Positions 1 through 8,129 of a stretch of DNA of 61,711 nt are shown here, in pieces. A program made the translations under genes and the position numbers. The notes below the pieces were generated by a model that worked only from the letters and a program-made list of their open reading frames with translations, searched no databases and was not told the DNA's origin. The DNA is from Bacillus multifaciens. Its GTDB lineage: Bacteria; Bacillota; Bacilli; Bacillales; Bacillaceae_G. The DNA lies in the NCBI RefSeq assembly GCF_030756675.1, contig NZ_JAVBXD010000031.1, positions 1-61,711 on the forward strand, written 5' to 3'. Positions within the stretch are counted from its first letter, which is position 1. Every line of letters starts with the position of its first letter.

Positions 1-14
1 CTACTTCTTAGTGA

Positions 15-140
15 TTAGAATGTAGAAGAACTTGAAATAATTGTTGTACAAGTACAACGAGCAGCCATCGGCTCGAATAGATGTTGCCCTTCTCCGTGTA
101 CGCTAACAGTTAAAGCAGTTGGTACTGTGATTTTAGTCAT
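15..140 (-). CDS. pznA: plantazolicin-type precursor peptide
   Basis: This short gene encodes a 41-residue peptide, or 42 if the preceding ATG at 141-143 is used. The leader runs TKITVPTALTVSVHGEGQ and on to FEPMAA, and the core is RCTCTTIISSSSTF. From memory this core is identical to that of plantazolicin from Bacillus velezensis FZB42, while the first third of the leader differs at several positions. In the known pathway the two Cys and most of the Ser/Thr residues become thiazoles and (methyl)oxazoles, the leader is removed, and the exposed Arg is N-dimethylated. The second ATG is preferred because a run of six G lies about six bases before it and because it gives the known 41-residue length. 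The gene diverges from the operon at 549-7633. Identity of the product class is very likely; the chemistry is inferred. Confidence 0.93.
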   Translation of the reverse strand: MTKITVPTALTVSVHGEGQHLFEPMAARCTCTTIISSSSTF

Positions 141-170
141 CATTTTCCCCCCTATGTAGATTTTATCGAC

Positions 171-224
171 AGAATATTTAGTCGATATGTCAAATATTCT
201 GAAATAAGTATCCTAAAATGTCAA
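171..224 (-). promoter_or_regulatory. candidate pznA promoter with overlapping operator-like dyad
   Basis: Reading the minus strand, TTGACA at 224-219 is followed after 17 bases by CAGAAT at 201-196, a plausible vegetative promoter for pznA. A second TTGACA lies at 193-188 with only a poor -10. Positions 171-200 form a dyad: AGAATATTT, twelve bases, then AAATATTCT. A smaller inverted pair (TCGAC / GTCGA) overlaps it at about 166-185. A protein bound here would cover the -10 and start region. Known plantazolicin clusters carry an ArsR-type regulator (PznK), which would be a natural ligand, but no such gene is inside this window. Confidence 0.45.
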
Positions 225-548
225 CCTTTTTTTGGAAAAAAATTTGTGGCGTAATCAAAATGTTTGATTAGGAGATTCATTCCTCTGAATCTAAATTTTA
301 AAGTTTTAAGAAACGTATAATTATTAATTTAAACAATCAACGAACCTTTTGTATGGTTTACGTTTAAATTCTTTATGACATTTTTCACCATATCCTCCAC
401 ACATTGTCTGAATATGCTTTTATAAAGACTTGATTAGTTAAGCCTTGTTCTGTAGCGGTATGTTTTCTTGAATCTCTAATATTTGAAAAAAAATAATTTT
501 CTAAAAATAAATATTGATAAGATAACTTCTGTATGTTTTAATACATTT
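225..548. other. divergent intergenic region upstream of the export operon
   Basis: No gene is seen here. A second dyad lies at 327-369 (ATTTAAAC ... GTTTAAAT, with AACC / GGTT nearer the centre), without a T-run, so it is more likely an operator or mRNA structure than a terminator. I could not pick a convincing promoter for the rightward operon. Confidence 0.4.
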
Positions 549-1451
549 ATGGGAAAAAACAACGAAATTGTAAAAATAAGTAATTTGAGTAAGAGTTTTG
601 GCGATAAATCAGTTTTATCTAGTATTAATCTAACCGTTAAAAGGGGGGAGTCAATTGGCTTAGTCGGGCCTAACGGAGCTGGAAAAACAACTCTCTTGTC
701 GATTATACAGGGAATAAAAAAACCAAATTCTGGTGTAGTGGAGCTTTTTGGGGATATCCCAAATAAGCCAATTCAACGAGTAAAGTTGGGGATTTCACCG
801 CAGTCAATCAGCTTACCAGATACTTTTAAGGCAGGAGAATTAATAGAGTTCGTCCGGAATCACTATCCTAACAAAGCGGGATTTAAAAGTTTGATTGAGG
901 AGTTCCATTTGACAAACATAGTAAATTACAAAGTGGGAGGGCTATCAGGTGGACAAAAAAGATTGTTGTCGACATGTTTGGCTTTTTCAGGTAATCCAGA
1001 ACTCGTCTTATTAGATGAACCTACAACAGGTTTAGATGTTCATACACGAGATTTGCTATGGAGTGTCATCAAAAACAGAAATTCTAAGGGGACCACAATT
1101 ATCGTGACAAGTCATTACTTAGAAGACATAGAAAATTTAACTCAAAGGATTGTGAAGATTGACAAGGGTCATATACATATTGACGATGAATTAAGCCGAA
1201 TAAGAAGTACTATTCAAAGAAAAAATGTGGTGTTGAAAACAGATAAAATAAGTGCTTTCATTCATTTACCAAGTGTCGAGTCTTATAAAATCAAAGGTGA
1301 ATATATCATTTTAAGAACTTTAAGCTCTGAAGAATTGATTAAGGAGATTGTTATGACGATGGAGCATTTTGAGGATCTACGTGTTTTTGAAGATCGTTTG
1401 GATCACTATTTTATGTCTAGCGCCGAAGAAGTAAGGAAGGTAACTCAGTGA
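549..1451 (+). CDS. pznG: ABC transporter ATP-binding protein (plantazolicin export)
   Basis: This is the ATPase half of an ABC exporter, probably moving the mature peptide out of the cell and perhaps giving self-protection. Visible motifs are Walker A GPNGAGKTT, signature LSGGQKR, Walker B LVLLDEP and the H-loop TSHY. The C-terminal ~90 residues are the usual extension of drug/bacteriocin exporters of this type. The frame is open further upstream to a TTG at 483, but the domain begins right after the ATG at 549 (GKNNEIVKISNLSKSF). Neither start has a good ribosome site, so the start is uncertain. It overlaps the permease gene by four bases, so the two are translationally coupled. The symbol follows the FZB42 naming. 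Confidence 0.8.
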   Translation: MGKNNEIVKISNLSKSFGDKSVLSSINLTVKRGESIGLVGPNGAGKTTLLSIIQGIKKPNSGVVELFGDIPNKPIQRVKLGISPQSISLPDTFKAGELIEFVRNHYPNKAGFKSLIEEFHLTNIVNYKVGGLSGGQKRLLSTCLAFSGNPELVLLDEPTTGLDVHTRDLLWSVIKNRNSKGTTIIVTSHYLEDIENLTQRIVKIDKGHIHIDDELSRIRSTIQRKNVVLKTDKISAFIHLPSVESYKIKGEYIILRTLSSEELIKEIVMTMEHFEDLRVFEDRLDHYFMSSAEEVRKVTQ

Positions 1452-2203
1452 AAAGTATAGTATATTTAGCTTCACTACATGCCAAGTTTCAGTTGTTAGA
1501 AGCCTTTCGCATACCTATCAGTATTGTCATGAGTCTGATATCCCCTACTATTGGTCTATTGTTTTTCGTATTACCTCAACAATCTGCAGGGGCCTCTTCA
1601 GATGCCATTACTAAATCGGTTATTGCACTTGTGATTTTTGGAGTAATGGTCAACTCATTGTTTCACTTTGCCGTAGAAATCTCTCAAGCAAGAGAAAGAC
1701 CATGGGGGTCTTATACACGATCTTTACCCGTAGGACAGGGAGCGATACTTCTATCTTATTTATTTTCTTCTGGTGTTTTATCTCTGATTTCAGTAATACC
1801 TTTGTTACTAATGGCAATTATCTTAACAGATGCAAGTATGGGTGTGATAAATTTGATTATTGGTGTCATTTCACTCGTTATGACTTGTATACCATTTATG
1901 CTACTTGGAATTGCTATTGGTTACTTTTCCGTTCCAAAAGCTGCAGTAGCTATCGTACAAGTATTGATGCTGATTTTGGCTTTTGGTGGAGGGTTGTTTA
2001 TACCACCTGACACTTTTAATGAACTTTTCAATAATTTATCTTACATGCTCCCATCACGTTCTTCGTTGGAAATTGTGTCGTGGGGAACTGGGATTAATAA
2101 TGATTTTCCTCTTAAAGGATTGATTGGCTGGATAACCTGGACCTTATTGCTGTTAGTTATCATTATTCTAAAAATAAAGAATGAAGTAGATCGGGAGTAT
2201 TAA
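1448..2203 (+). CDS. pznH: ABC-2 type permease (plantazolicin export)
   Basis: A 251-residue integral membrane protein with about six hydrophobic segments, the standard size and layout of an ABC-2 permease. It starts with GTG inside the stop codon of the ATPase gene, so the two are made together. The charged RERPWGSYTRSLPVG loop after the second segment is typical of antibiotic and bacteriocin exporter permeases. It should form the membrane channel of the exporter with PznG. The next gene follows after 20 bases with a GGAGG site. Assignment as PznH rests on position and family, not on an alignment. Confidence 0.78.
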   Translation: MKSIVYLASLHAKFQLLEAFRIPISIVMSLISPTIGLLFFVLPQQSAGASSDAITKSVIALVIFGVMVNSLFHFAVEISQARERPWGSYTRSLPVGQGAILLSYLFSSGVLSLISVIPLLLMAIILTDASMGVINLIIGVISLVMTCIPFMLLGIAIGYFSVPKAAVAIVQVLMLILAFGGGLFIPPDTFNELFNNLSYMLPSRSSLEIVSWGTGINNDFPLKGLIGWITWTLLLLVIIILKIKNEVDREY

Positions 2204-2223
2204 ATAAGGAGGTACTTCTTTAT

Positions 2224-2928
2224 ATGAGTATTCATTATGTTGGTATTCGAGAGCCGTTAAAAAAAATTTTAGATGAAATTGAGATAGGACATCAAGATCA
2301 TCCTATGCAAATTATTGATCTCGGTGGAGCAATTAATTATAACATTGATTTTTTTACAAATGCTACCGATTTGGAAGCAGAAACTATCTTGTTATCTAAT
2401 AGAAGGCATAATGTTGATGATGAGCTTGGTTCCTTGGAAACTGAACTATTACAAGTATATAAAAATAGTATTCTTTATAGAACCTCGCCACTTGATATAA
2501 ATATTGAGCTTTATAGGGGATGGGCAGGTGCGACAGGGATATTATTAACCGCATTCTCCCCTAAAGGTGTCAATTGGGTTAATACAAAAGATATCGCTCA
2601 TGCATGTTTAATTTCTAAACAAGATGTAAGGGCACGAGCTGGCAAAGCTTTTGAGTTAACGGGTCCTGAGTTAATTAGTATGAGCAGACTTAGAGATATC
2701 TTTGAAGAAGATTTAGAGATGAAAATTGATTTACAGTGCAAAAGTAAAAAAGAAGTTATTGATATTCTTATGCAAAATAAAATGCCTTTAGATTTAGTGG
2801 AATGGTTAGTTGAGTTCCAGGATCAATCTTCAGATAATCGACTACAGTTTACTACAAAAACACTTGAACAAATAATTGGGCATCCACCCAGTGCAGCTCA
2901 GTTATTTAAAAATAAAAAGTTAGTTTAG
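2224..2928 (+). CDS. pznJ: PznJ-like protein, degenerate NmrA-type Rossmann fold
   Basis: A 234-residue protein at the position of pznJ, whose role is not established. The C-terminal half resembles the end of NmrA-like NAD(P)-binding proteins: residues around GKAFELTGPELISMSRL match the usual Y-x-L-T-G-P-E stretch, and the tail IIGHPPSAAQLFKN matches the usual G-R-P-P-x-S-x-x-x-F ending. The N-terminal half is shorter than in true family members and I see no clear GxxGxxG nucleotide loop. A catalytically dead Rossmann protein acting as a scaffold is therefore possible. It has a strong ribosome site (AAGGAGG). The NmrA link is my own reading of motifs and needs a profile search. Confidence 0.6.
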   Translation: MSIHYVGIREPLKKILDEIEIGHQDHPMQIIDLGGAINYNIDFFTNATDLEAETILLSNRRHNVDDELGSLETELLQVYKNSILYRTSPLDINIELYRGWAGATGILLTAFSPKGVNWVNTKDIAHACLISKQDVRARAGKAFELTGPELISMSRLRDIFEEDLEMKIDLQCKSKKEVIDILMQNKMPLDLVEWLVEFQDQSSDNRLQFTTKTLEQIIGHPPSAAQLFKNKKLV

Positions 2929-2950
2929 TTATTAAAAGGAGGAAACAAGT

Positions 2951-3940
2951 ATGCCTGTCCAAGAACAAATTTCTCAAAAAACTGCAAGGTACAAATTAGC
3001 TCCTCATATTACGTTAGGTAATTTACAGGGCAGTCTGATTGGCTTTAAAGCACAATCAATAACAAAAATTGATGGTGAAGGAGTAGTTGAGTTTATCGAA
3101 GGAATCTCGGAATATCTTGTTGGAGATAATGGGGTTTCAATCGAAGAATTAGAGAAGAATTTTGATGTTGAGAGTGGTCAGTTAAAAAATGTCTTAGAAT
3201 TTTTAGTTACCAATGGAATGTGTGTTAAGTCTGACTTTGACTTTAATTTAATTGCTTTTTTAGCTTATGAAAGAGCTGGCGGTCAAGTATCAGTAGAAGA
3301 TATTCTACATAAAATCCAGACGAGTGTAGTGGAAGTCATTGCTCGTGAAAATAATGCAGTAGCTAAGGCATTAATTGCTAATTTGCGGGAATCTGGATTA
3401 AACGTTGTACTTAAAGGTGAATCAGATGAGAAGCCAAGCATTAGAATAGCAGTCGGTACATCACATTTAGATCCACTTTTAGAAGAAGTAAATGATATTG
3501 CATTAGAAGATCATATTCCTTGGTTAAGCGTTGTACCTTATGATGGTCAGACGGCATGGGTTGGTCCATTCTTTATTCCTCATCAGTCGGCTTGTTTACA
3601 TTGCTATAACTTAAGAAAATCAGCGAATTTTGCTGATGATGTATTCCGTTCAGAACTAATGAAAATCAAACCTGTAAATTCGGACAAGCAACCTGTTTAC
3701 AATCAGCCTATTAATTTAGTTCAAAATGGAATTGCTAGTAACTTAATTACAGAATGGGTTGCATTAAGGGATTACGCTTCAAGTGCGATACCTGGTGGAT
3801 TCACAACAATTAATTTAGATGATAGAGGTATCTCATTTAATAATCATCGTGTTTATAGAGTACCTAGATGTCCCAAATGTTCTCCTGCAGCAGATACAGG
3901 TTTTCCTCAAGTTTGGTATCACGGAGAGGTGAATAAATAA
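2951..3940 (+). CDS. pznC: azoline cyclodehydratase C protein (E1/ThiF-like)
   Basis: This 329-residue protein has the features of the partner protein that binds the leader peptide and presents the core to the YcaO enzyme. The N-terminal ~90 residues look like the winged-helix peptide-binding region. The rest is E1/ThiF-like with a structural zinc site formed by C215-x2-C218 and C307-x2-C310. As in other C proteins, the ATP-binding residues of true E1 enzymes are not evident. It has an excellent ribosome site (AAGGAGG) and ends two bases before the YcaO gene, as expected for a stoichiometric complex. The set of C, D and B together is diagnostic of a thiazole/oxazole peptide pathway. Confidence 0.88.
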   Translation: MPVQEQISQKTARYKLAPHITLGNLQGSLIGFKAQSITKIDGEGVVEFIEGISEYLVGDNGVSIEELEKNFDVESGQLKNVLEFLVTNGMCVKSDFDFNLIAFLAYERAGGQVSVEDILHKIQTSVVEVIARENNAVAKALIANLRESGLNVVLKGESDEKPSIRIAVGTSHLDPLLEEVNDIALEDHIPWLSVVPYDGQTAWVGPFFIPHQSACLHCYNLRKSANFADDVFRSELMKIKPVNSDKQPVYNQPINLVQNGIASNLITEWVALRDYASSAIPGGFTTINLDDRGISFNNHRVYRVPRCPKCSPAADTGFPQVWYHGEVNK

Positions 3941-3942
3941 TC

Positions 3943-5289
3943 ATGGTAAACAAATGGACAACGTTAGAAAAATCTTGGAAAGTGTTAGATAGTTTGGCAG
4001 ATCCATATGTTGGAATTGTCCGGAGGGAATACAGAAAGCTCAGAGATGTAGATGATGTATGGGGACACTCATATGGAGCTCATGGTACAGATAGTGAAAT
4101 TTTATTTGGAATACCATCTAATTCTTATAATGGTGGAGGCTCTGATAATCCAGCTGCAGCAAGATTGGCTGCTATAGGGGAAACCGTAGAAAGATATAGT
4201 GCAGCTTATTTACCGTTAAACTCTAATGTAGTACATTTCGGTTCTCAAAAGCAACTAATCAATGAAGGTAAACAGGTAATTGGTTTTGATAAATGGGAAC
4301 TTTACTCTCAGAAACAATATGAGGATCCTGCTTTTCCTCATGGTGTTTGGGATGAAGATACAGAGTTATGGTGGCGACAAGGACAATATGCTGATAATAA
4401 TGAAGAAGTTTGGGCACCTGCACAATTAACTCATATTGCAAACTATACTGAATGGCCAGGGGATTCAAATATTGGCCATGCAACTAGTAATGGATTAGCT
4501 TGTGGTATAACTTATCAAGAAGCAGCGATTTCGGGACTATTTGAAACAGTTGAACGAGATGCATTTATGCTAACTTGGTACAATAAATTAAGTTTACCGA
4601 GAATTGATATCAATTCTTCTCCTAGATTAAAGCGTTTTTATGAAAGATATATTAAGCCAACGTCACTTGATTTGCATTTAATCGACATGACAGTATTTTC
4701 AGGTATCCCTTCTATTCTAGCAGTAATTAGAAATCCATATACAGATTTAGCACCGTTTGCAATAGGAGCAGCTTCCGCTCATTCAATTGAAAGAGCTTGT
4801 GAGAAAGCTGCAATAGAGGGTATGTATACGAGAACTTGGGCGAAAACGGAGCAACGATTAGGGAACGCTTTAGTAGATGTTGATTTTAATAAAGACATAA
4901 ATAGCTTTGAAGATCATATTAAACTTTACGCTGGAACAGAACTAGTTCAAGAAGCAGATTTTCTAACCGAAAATGAAAAATTAGTTGATGTTAATGATTA
5001 TAAGCCATTTGATGATAGTTCTCCCGAAGTCTTATGGAATAGTCTCGTGAGTCATTTATCAAAACAGGGATTTAAGGTTGCAACTTTTGATCTAACTAGC
5101 CCTGATATTAAAGATGCTGGAGCATATGTAGTTAAATCAATTATTCCGGGTTATAAGCCAATTGATGTTCTTTACAGAGGTAGAATGTTAGGTGGAGAAC
5201 GAATTTTAAAACATTCTTATAACCTAGGTTTGGTTGATAAACCGTTTAATTTAGAAGATCTTAACCCGATCCCTCATCCATTCCCTTAA
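3943..5289 (+). CDS. pznD: YcaO-type cyclodehydratase (D protein)
   Basis: A 448-residue YcaO protein, the ATP-using enzyme that activates backbone amides so that Cys, Ser and Thr side chains cyclise to azolines. YcaO hallmarks are visible: ARLAAIGETVERYSA near residue 80, SGLFETVERDAF in the middle, and ERACEKAAIEGMYTR further on, which supply the ATP and magnesium ligands in this family. The C-terminus ends PIPHPFP, the proline-rich tail that inserts into the active site of peptide-modifying YcaO proteins. Length is normal and the frame is intact. It acts with the preceding C protein; the azolines are then oxidised by the next gene product. Confidence 0.92.
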   Translation: MVNKWTTLEKSWKVLDSLADPYVGIVRREYRKLRDVDDVWGHSYGAHGTDSEILFGIPSNSYNGGGSDNPAAARLAAIGETVERYSAAYLPLNSNVVHFGSQKQLINEGKQVIGFDKWELYSQKQYEDPAFPHGVWDEDTELWWRQGQYADNNEEVWAPAQLTHIANYTEWPGDSNIGHATSNGLACGITYQEAAISGLFETVERDAFMLTWYNKLSLPRIDINSSPRLKRFYERYIKPTSLDLHLIDMTVFSGIPSILAVIRNPYTDLAPFAIGAASAHSIERACEKAAIEGMYTRTWAKTEQRLGNALVDVDFNKDINSFEDHIKLYAGTELVQEADFLTENEKLVDVNDYKPFDDSSPEVLWNSLVSHLSKQGFKVATFDLTSPDIKDAGAYVVKSIIPGYKPIDVLYRGRMLGGERILKHSYNLGLVDKPFNLEDLNPIPHPFP

Positions 5290-5317
5290 AAAAGCAGTAG
5301 AAAGGTGATTGATATAT

Positions 5318-6127
5318 ATGGAAAATATTGAAAGACACGCCACCAACTTGGTAGATGTTGTATATGGTAACGAAAGATTACAGTTTGATGATCCATCTGA
5401 AAATTGGTTTGAAGCAACAAAAGTCTATCGAAGCTCAATGGCTTGGGATGCACCCGGAGTGGCGGGTTTAAGTCGATCTGAAACTTTGCAAAAGATTGCT
5501 AGACATGCAAGTAAAAGATTTGATGACTTACCATTGATTCCATTACCAACTCCGTTAAACACCAACGTATCACTAGATGATGCAATTAATGAACGGAGAA
5601 GTGTGGAAAATTTTAAAGGTAGAAGTGTTTCATTAGAAAAACTATCCACTATTTTACAAAAAAGTTATGGGCTGGTAGAACGTCCGGAAGGACCTAGACG
5701 TCCAATACCATCTGGTGGCGCGCTCTATCCTCTAGATCTGTTTGTTGTGGTTAATAAAGTAGATAGTTTAGAAAAAGGTATTTATCATTTTGACCCCTAT
5801 CGAAGAGGTTTGGTAAAGTTAGGTGAATATTCGGAAGAAAAATTTATGAAAATCATGTTGCAAGAAGAGTCTGTTCAAGATTTTGCATTTGCTGTAGTGG
5901 TTTCTGCAAATTTTTGGCGTTCGCGGTTTAAGTACGGGCATCGGTCTTATCGGTTTATTTTTATGGAGGCAGGACATGTAATGCAAAACATGATTTTGTT
6001 ATCTACGGCACAAAAGATTAACAGCCGACCTTACGGTGGATTTATCGATGATGAGTTAATGGAAATGATCGGTGGCTATAATGGCGTAGATGATGCGCCA
6101 ATCTACACATTAGTTGCTGGTATTTAA
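5318..6127 (+). CDS. pznB: FMN-dependent azoline dehydrogenase (SagB-type)
   Basis: A nitroreductase-fold SagB-type oxidase that converts azolines to aromatic azoles. The family opening is seen as AINERRSVENFKG, followed by the PSGGALYPLDLFVVV stretch that shapes the FMN and active site, and EAGHVMQNMILL towards the C-terminus. The frame is open from a TTG at 5309, but the ATG at 5318 is preceded by GAAAGGTGAT at a better distance. It follows the YcaO gene closely. Nine of the ten azole rings in plantazolicin need this step, the tenth ring remaining an azoline; that count is from memory of the published structure. Confidence 0.88.
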   Translation: MENIERHATNLVDVVYGNERLQFDDPSENWFEATKVYRSSMAWDAPGVAGLSRSETLQKIARHASKRFDDLPLIPLPTPLNTNVSLDDAINERRSVENFKGRSVSLEKLSTILQKSYGLVERPEGPRRPIPSGGALYPLDLFVVVNKVDSLEKGIYHFDPYRRGLVKLGEYSEEKFMKIMLQEESVQDFAFAVVVSANFWRSRFKYGHRSYRFIFMEAGHVMQNMILLSTAQKINSRPYGGFIDDELMEMIGGYNGVDDAPIYTLVAGI

Positions 6128-6131
6128 ATGA

Positions 6132-6803
6132 ATGATATTAATTGTATCAGCTTTAGGGATCCTAATTCATTTTTTGGGTCCCTTTAATTCTAAAATGATA
6201 GTCAAAATCATGAATGATAAACCATCTGTCCATCGAAAGTTCTTTAAATATATTACACCCCAACGAAGTTATGATATTACGACGATTACTGCAGCGCTGA
6301 TTTGCTGTAGTGTCATTTTTCGAGAGCTTTTTTCAGATATTTCAAATGATAATAATATCTATGGTATTTTGTTTTTTTGTTTATTAGGAGCTCTTTTTCC
6401 ATTGGTAATATGGAAAATAAAAAAAAGGGTGGTTGTGTTTAATGGAAAGCACTCAATTAACATTGATTCATTGGTATTTCTTCCATTAGCTGCTTTATCA
6501 GAGGAAGTAATTTGGCGTTTTTGCCTCCCTTTTTTGCTACTATACCTATTGGATTCTCTTACATTATCTATTCTTATTAGTTCAATTGGTTTTATTATAC
6601 TACATTTACCGTTAGGTGGATTTAAATCAATTGCTTATATGTCACTTTTTACGATTCTTGTCGTTCTATCATTTCTAGCTTTCGGTATTTTAGCTTCTAT
6701 AGCTTTTCACATTACTCATAATTTAGCAATTCAATTTTTCCGTCCAGTAAGGAAAAAAACATTCAAAACGAAAAATCCCACTTTATCTCAAACTGAGTGG
6801 TAA
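6132..6803 (+). CDS. pznE: CPBP (CAAX-type) intramembrane protease, putative leader peptidase
   Basis: A 223-residue membrane protein with about six hydrophobic segments. The three motifs of CPBP/Abi intramembrane glutamate proteases are present: EEVIWR (EExxxR), FIILH (FxxxH) and HITHN (HxxxN). In the plantazolicin cluster a protease of this family is thought to remove the leader peptide before methylation; relatives elsewhere give bacteriocin immunity, so a protective role is also possible. It starts two bases after the dehydrogenase stop codon, with a second ATG at 6128 in another frame. It is followed by the methyltransferase gene. Confidence 0.82.
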   Translation: MILIVSALGILIHFLGPFNSKMIVKIMNDKPSVHRKFFKYITPQRSYDITTITAALICCSVIFRELFSDISNDNNIYGILFFCLLGALFPLVIWKIKKRVVVFNGKHSINIDSLVFLPLAALSEEVIWRFCLPFLLLYLLDSLTLSILISSIGFIILHLPLGGFKSIAYMSLFTILVVLSFLAFGILASIAFHITHNLAIQFFRPVRKKTFKTKNPTLSQTEW

Positions 6804-6826
6804 AGTTTTTAAAGGTGGTCTACTGT

Positions 6827-7633
6827 ATGCAAATACAAAAAAGAATAAAAGAGCTTGAAGAAAAAAGAGCTCAAGCCCAGTCCTGGTTTGTTGACCCAGG
6901 GAAAAGAAAAATAAGTTCAAATTACGACAATAGAGAGACTTCAACTGTCAGAATCCTATCTGTGGAAACTTTTATTACTTTTTATGAAGTAACGTTTAAT
7001 AGGAAACCTGATTCTATCTTAGATATAGGTTGTGGTCAAGGGCAGGTACTAAAATATTTATCCGAAAAATTACCTCGTGCAGTATTGATGGGTATCGATT
7101 CATCAAAAGATGCGATTAATTCTGCAAATCAACTTAATATAGATGCTGATTTTATATGCACAGAAATCGAGAGTCTACCATTGGATATTTCAGGGGAAAA
7201 GTATGATGTAATTTTTATTCACTTATGTTTTGGATTGTTCAAATATCCTTTAGAGGTGTTAGAGCGTTTAGTTCCTTATATGTCAAATGAATCTCTTATT
7301 TATATAGTAGATTTAAATAGAGACAGTATAGAAGAAGGAATTAGTTCTTCGCAGTCGAAAGATGAAGAATTTTATCTTTGTGATCAGTATAATGCTTCGT
7401 TTACATTATCCGAGTTCAAACATTTATTAATGCATATTACTGAACAAAGAAATGAATTGTCTTTTAAAATTGGAACCTCTGCCATTGGAGGGTTTAATCA
7501 ATTTAGCGCGGACTTTTTATCATTAATTGGAAATAAAAGATTGCAACAAGCTTTAAGGATGATTTCTGAAGAAGAAAATGATCAGAAGCACTCAATGCCA
7601 GAACTTTTACATGCATGGCTTATTAAAACGTAA
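6827..7633 (+). CDS. pznL: SAM-dependent N-methyltransferase (plantazolicin N-alpha dimethylation)
   Basis: A class I methyltransferase with motif I SILDIGCGQGQVLKYL and an acidic residue (GIDSS) at the end of the second strand. The characterised plantazolicin methyltransferase dimethylates the N-terminal Arg of the processed peptide, and the precursor here exposes Arg at the same place. I chose the ATG at 6827 because AAAGGTGG lies eight bases before it; the frame stays open back to a GTG at 6797. It is the last gene of the operon. No clear terminator hairpin follows within 200 bases, though a dispersed repeat and a hairpin at 8062 lie further on. Confidence 0.85.
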   Translation: MQIQKRIKELEEKRAQAQSWFVDPGKRKISSNYDNRETSTVRILSVETFITFYEVTFNRKPDSILDIGCGQGQVLKYLSEKLPRAVLMGIDSSKDAINSANQLNIDADFICTEIESLPLDISGEKYDVIFIHLCFGLFKYPLEVLERLVPYMSNESLIYIVDLNRDSIEEGISSSQSKDEEFYLCDQYNASFTLSEFKHLLMHITEQRNELSFKIGTSAIGGFNQFSADFLSLIGNKRLQQALRMISEEENDQKHSMPELLHAWLIKT

Positions 7634-7634
7634 T

Positions 7635-7766
7635 TTAAAAATCTAAAAGCCACGCTGAAACAGAAAAAATATGAACAAAAATCTCACTGTAGAGCAAAAG
7701 TTTTTTTGTAACAATTATTATTATATCTTTATAAGTATCTTCTGAAATATGGTCAGTTATATACAA
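7635..7766 (-). CDS. possible small ORF, 43 residues
   Basis: Antisense to and just past the end of the methyltransferase gene is a 43-codon frame starting with TTG. A textbook AGGAGGTGA stands seven bases before it, which is what makes the frame worth listing. The predicted peptide begins YITDHISEDTYKD and continues with a hydrophobic, aromatic-rich C-terminal half. I do not recognise it. The ribosome site could instead belong to a lost gene. Confidence 0.3.
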   Translation of the reverse strand: MYITDHISEDTYKDIIIIVTKKLLLYSEIFVHIFSVSAWLLDF

Positions 7767-7888
7767 ACAATTCACCTCCTATTTATATAATATTATATAG
7801 AACTACATAAGGGACAAGAAAAAATTGCGTGTATGTAAGAACTAGAATATGAGGGTAAAAAAGTAGAGTGGGATATGGACACTAGGAA

Positions 7889-8013
7889 GCCTCTTTTTGT
7901 ATGACGAAATTTGTCGGAAGGTCTTTATTCCATGTCGAAGCGCCGATATATTCTAAAGAACGGTCGATATATGTTAAAAATTGCCGATATATTTGAAAGA
8001 ACAATCAATATCT
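7889..8013. repeat. dispersed repeat, copy 1
   Basis: About 125 bases beginning CCTCTTTTT, then GACGAAATTTGTCGGA and GTCTTTATT, followed by roughly 21-base units built on GCCGATATAT or GGTCGATATAT. A second copy at 19471-19596 keeps the same order with scattered differences. The alternating units read like a tandem array of near-palindromic half-sites. This kind of dispersed repeat is characteristic of the B. cereus group; I cannot give its family name with certainty. This copy lies at the right border of the plantazolicin cluster. Confidence 0.6.
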
Positions 8014-8061
8014 CATTATCGATTGATGGAGATAGGGTATGAGAATGTTAATCAACATGAC

Positions 8062-8090
8062 AAAAGGACTGCCTAAGGGTCAGTCCTTTT
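8062..8090. terminator. terminator hairpin, probably bidirectional
   Basis: Stem AAAAGGACTG / CAGTCCTTTT with a nine-base loop, flanked by A- and T-runs. It lies between the end of the plantazolicin region and the leftward gene ending at 8130, and can serve both strands. Confidence 0.75.
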
Positions 8091-8129
8091 AAATATGTTC
8101 ATCAGCTTGATCTAGCAGATTCACCAGTA

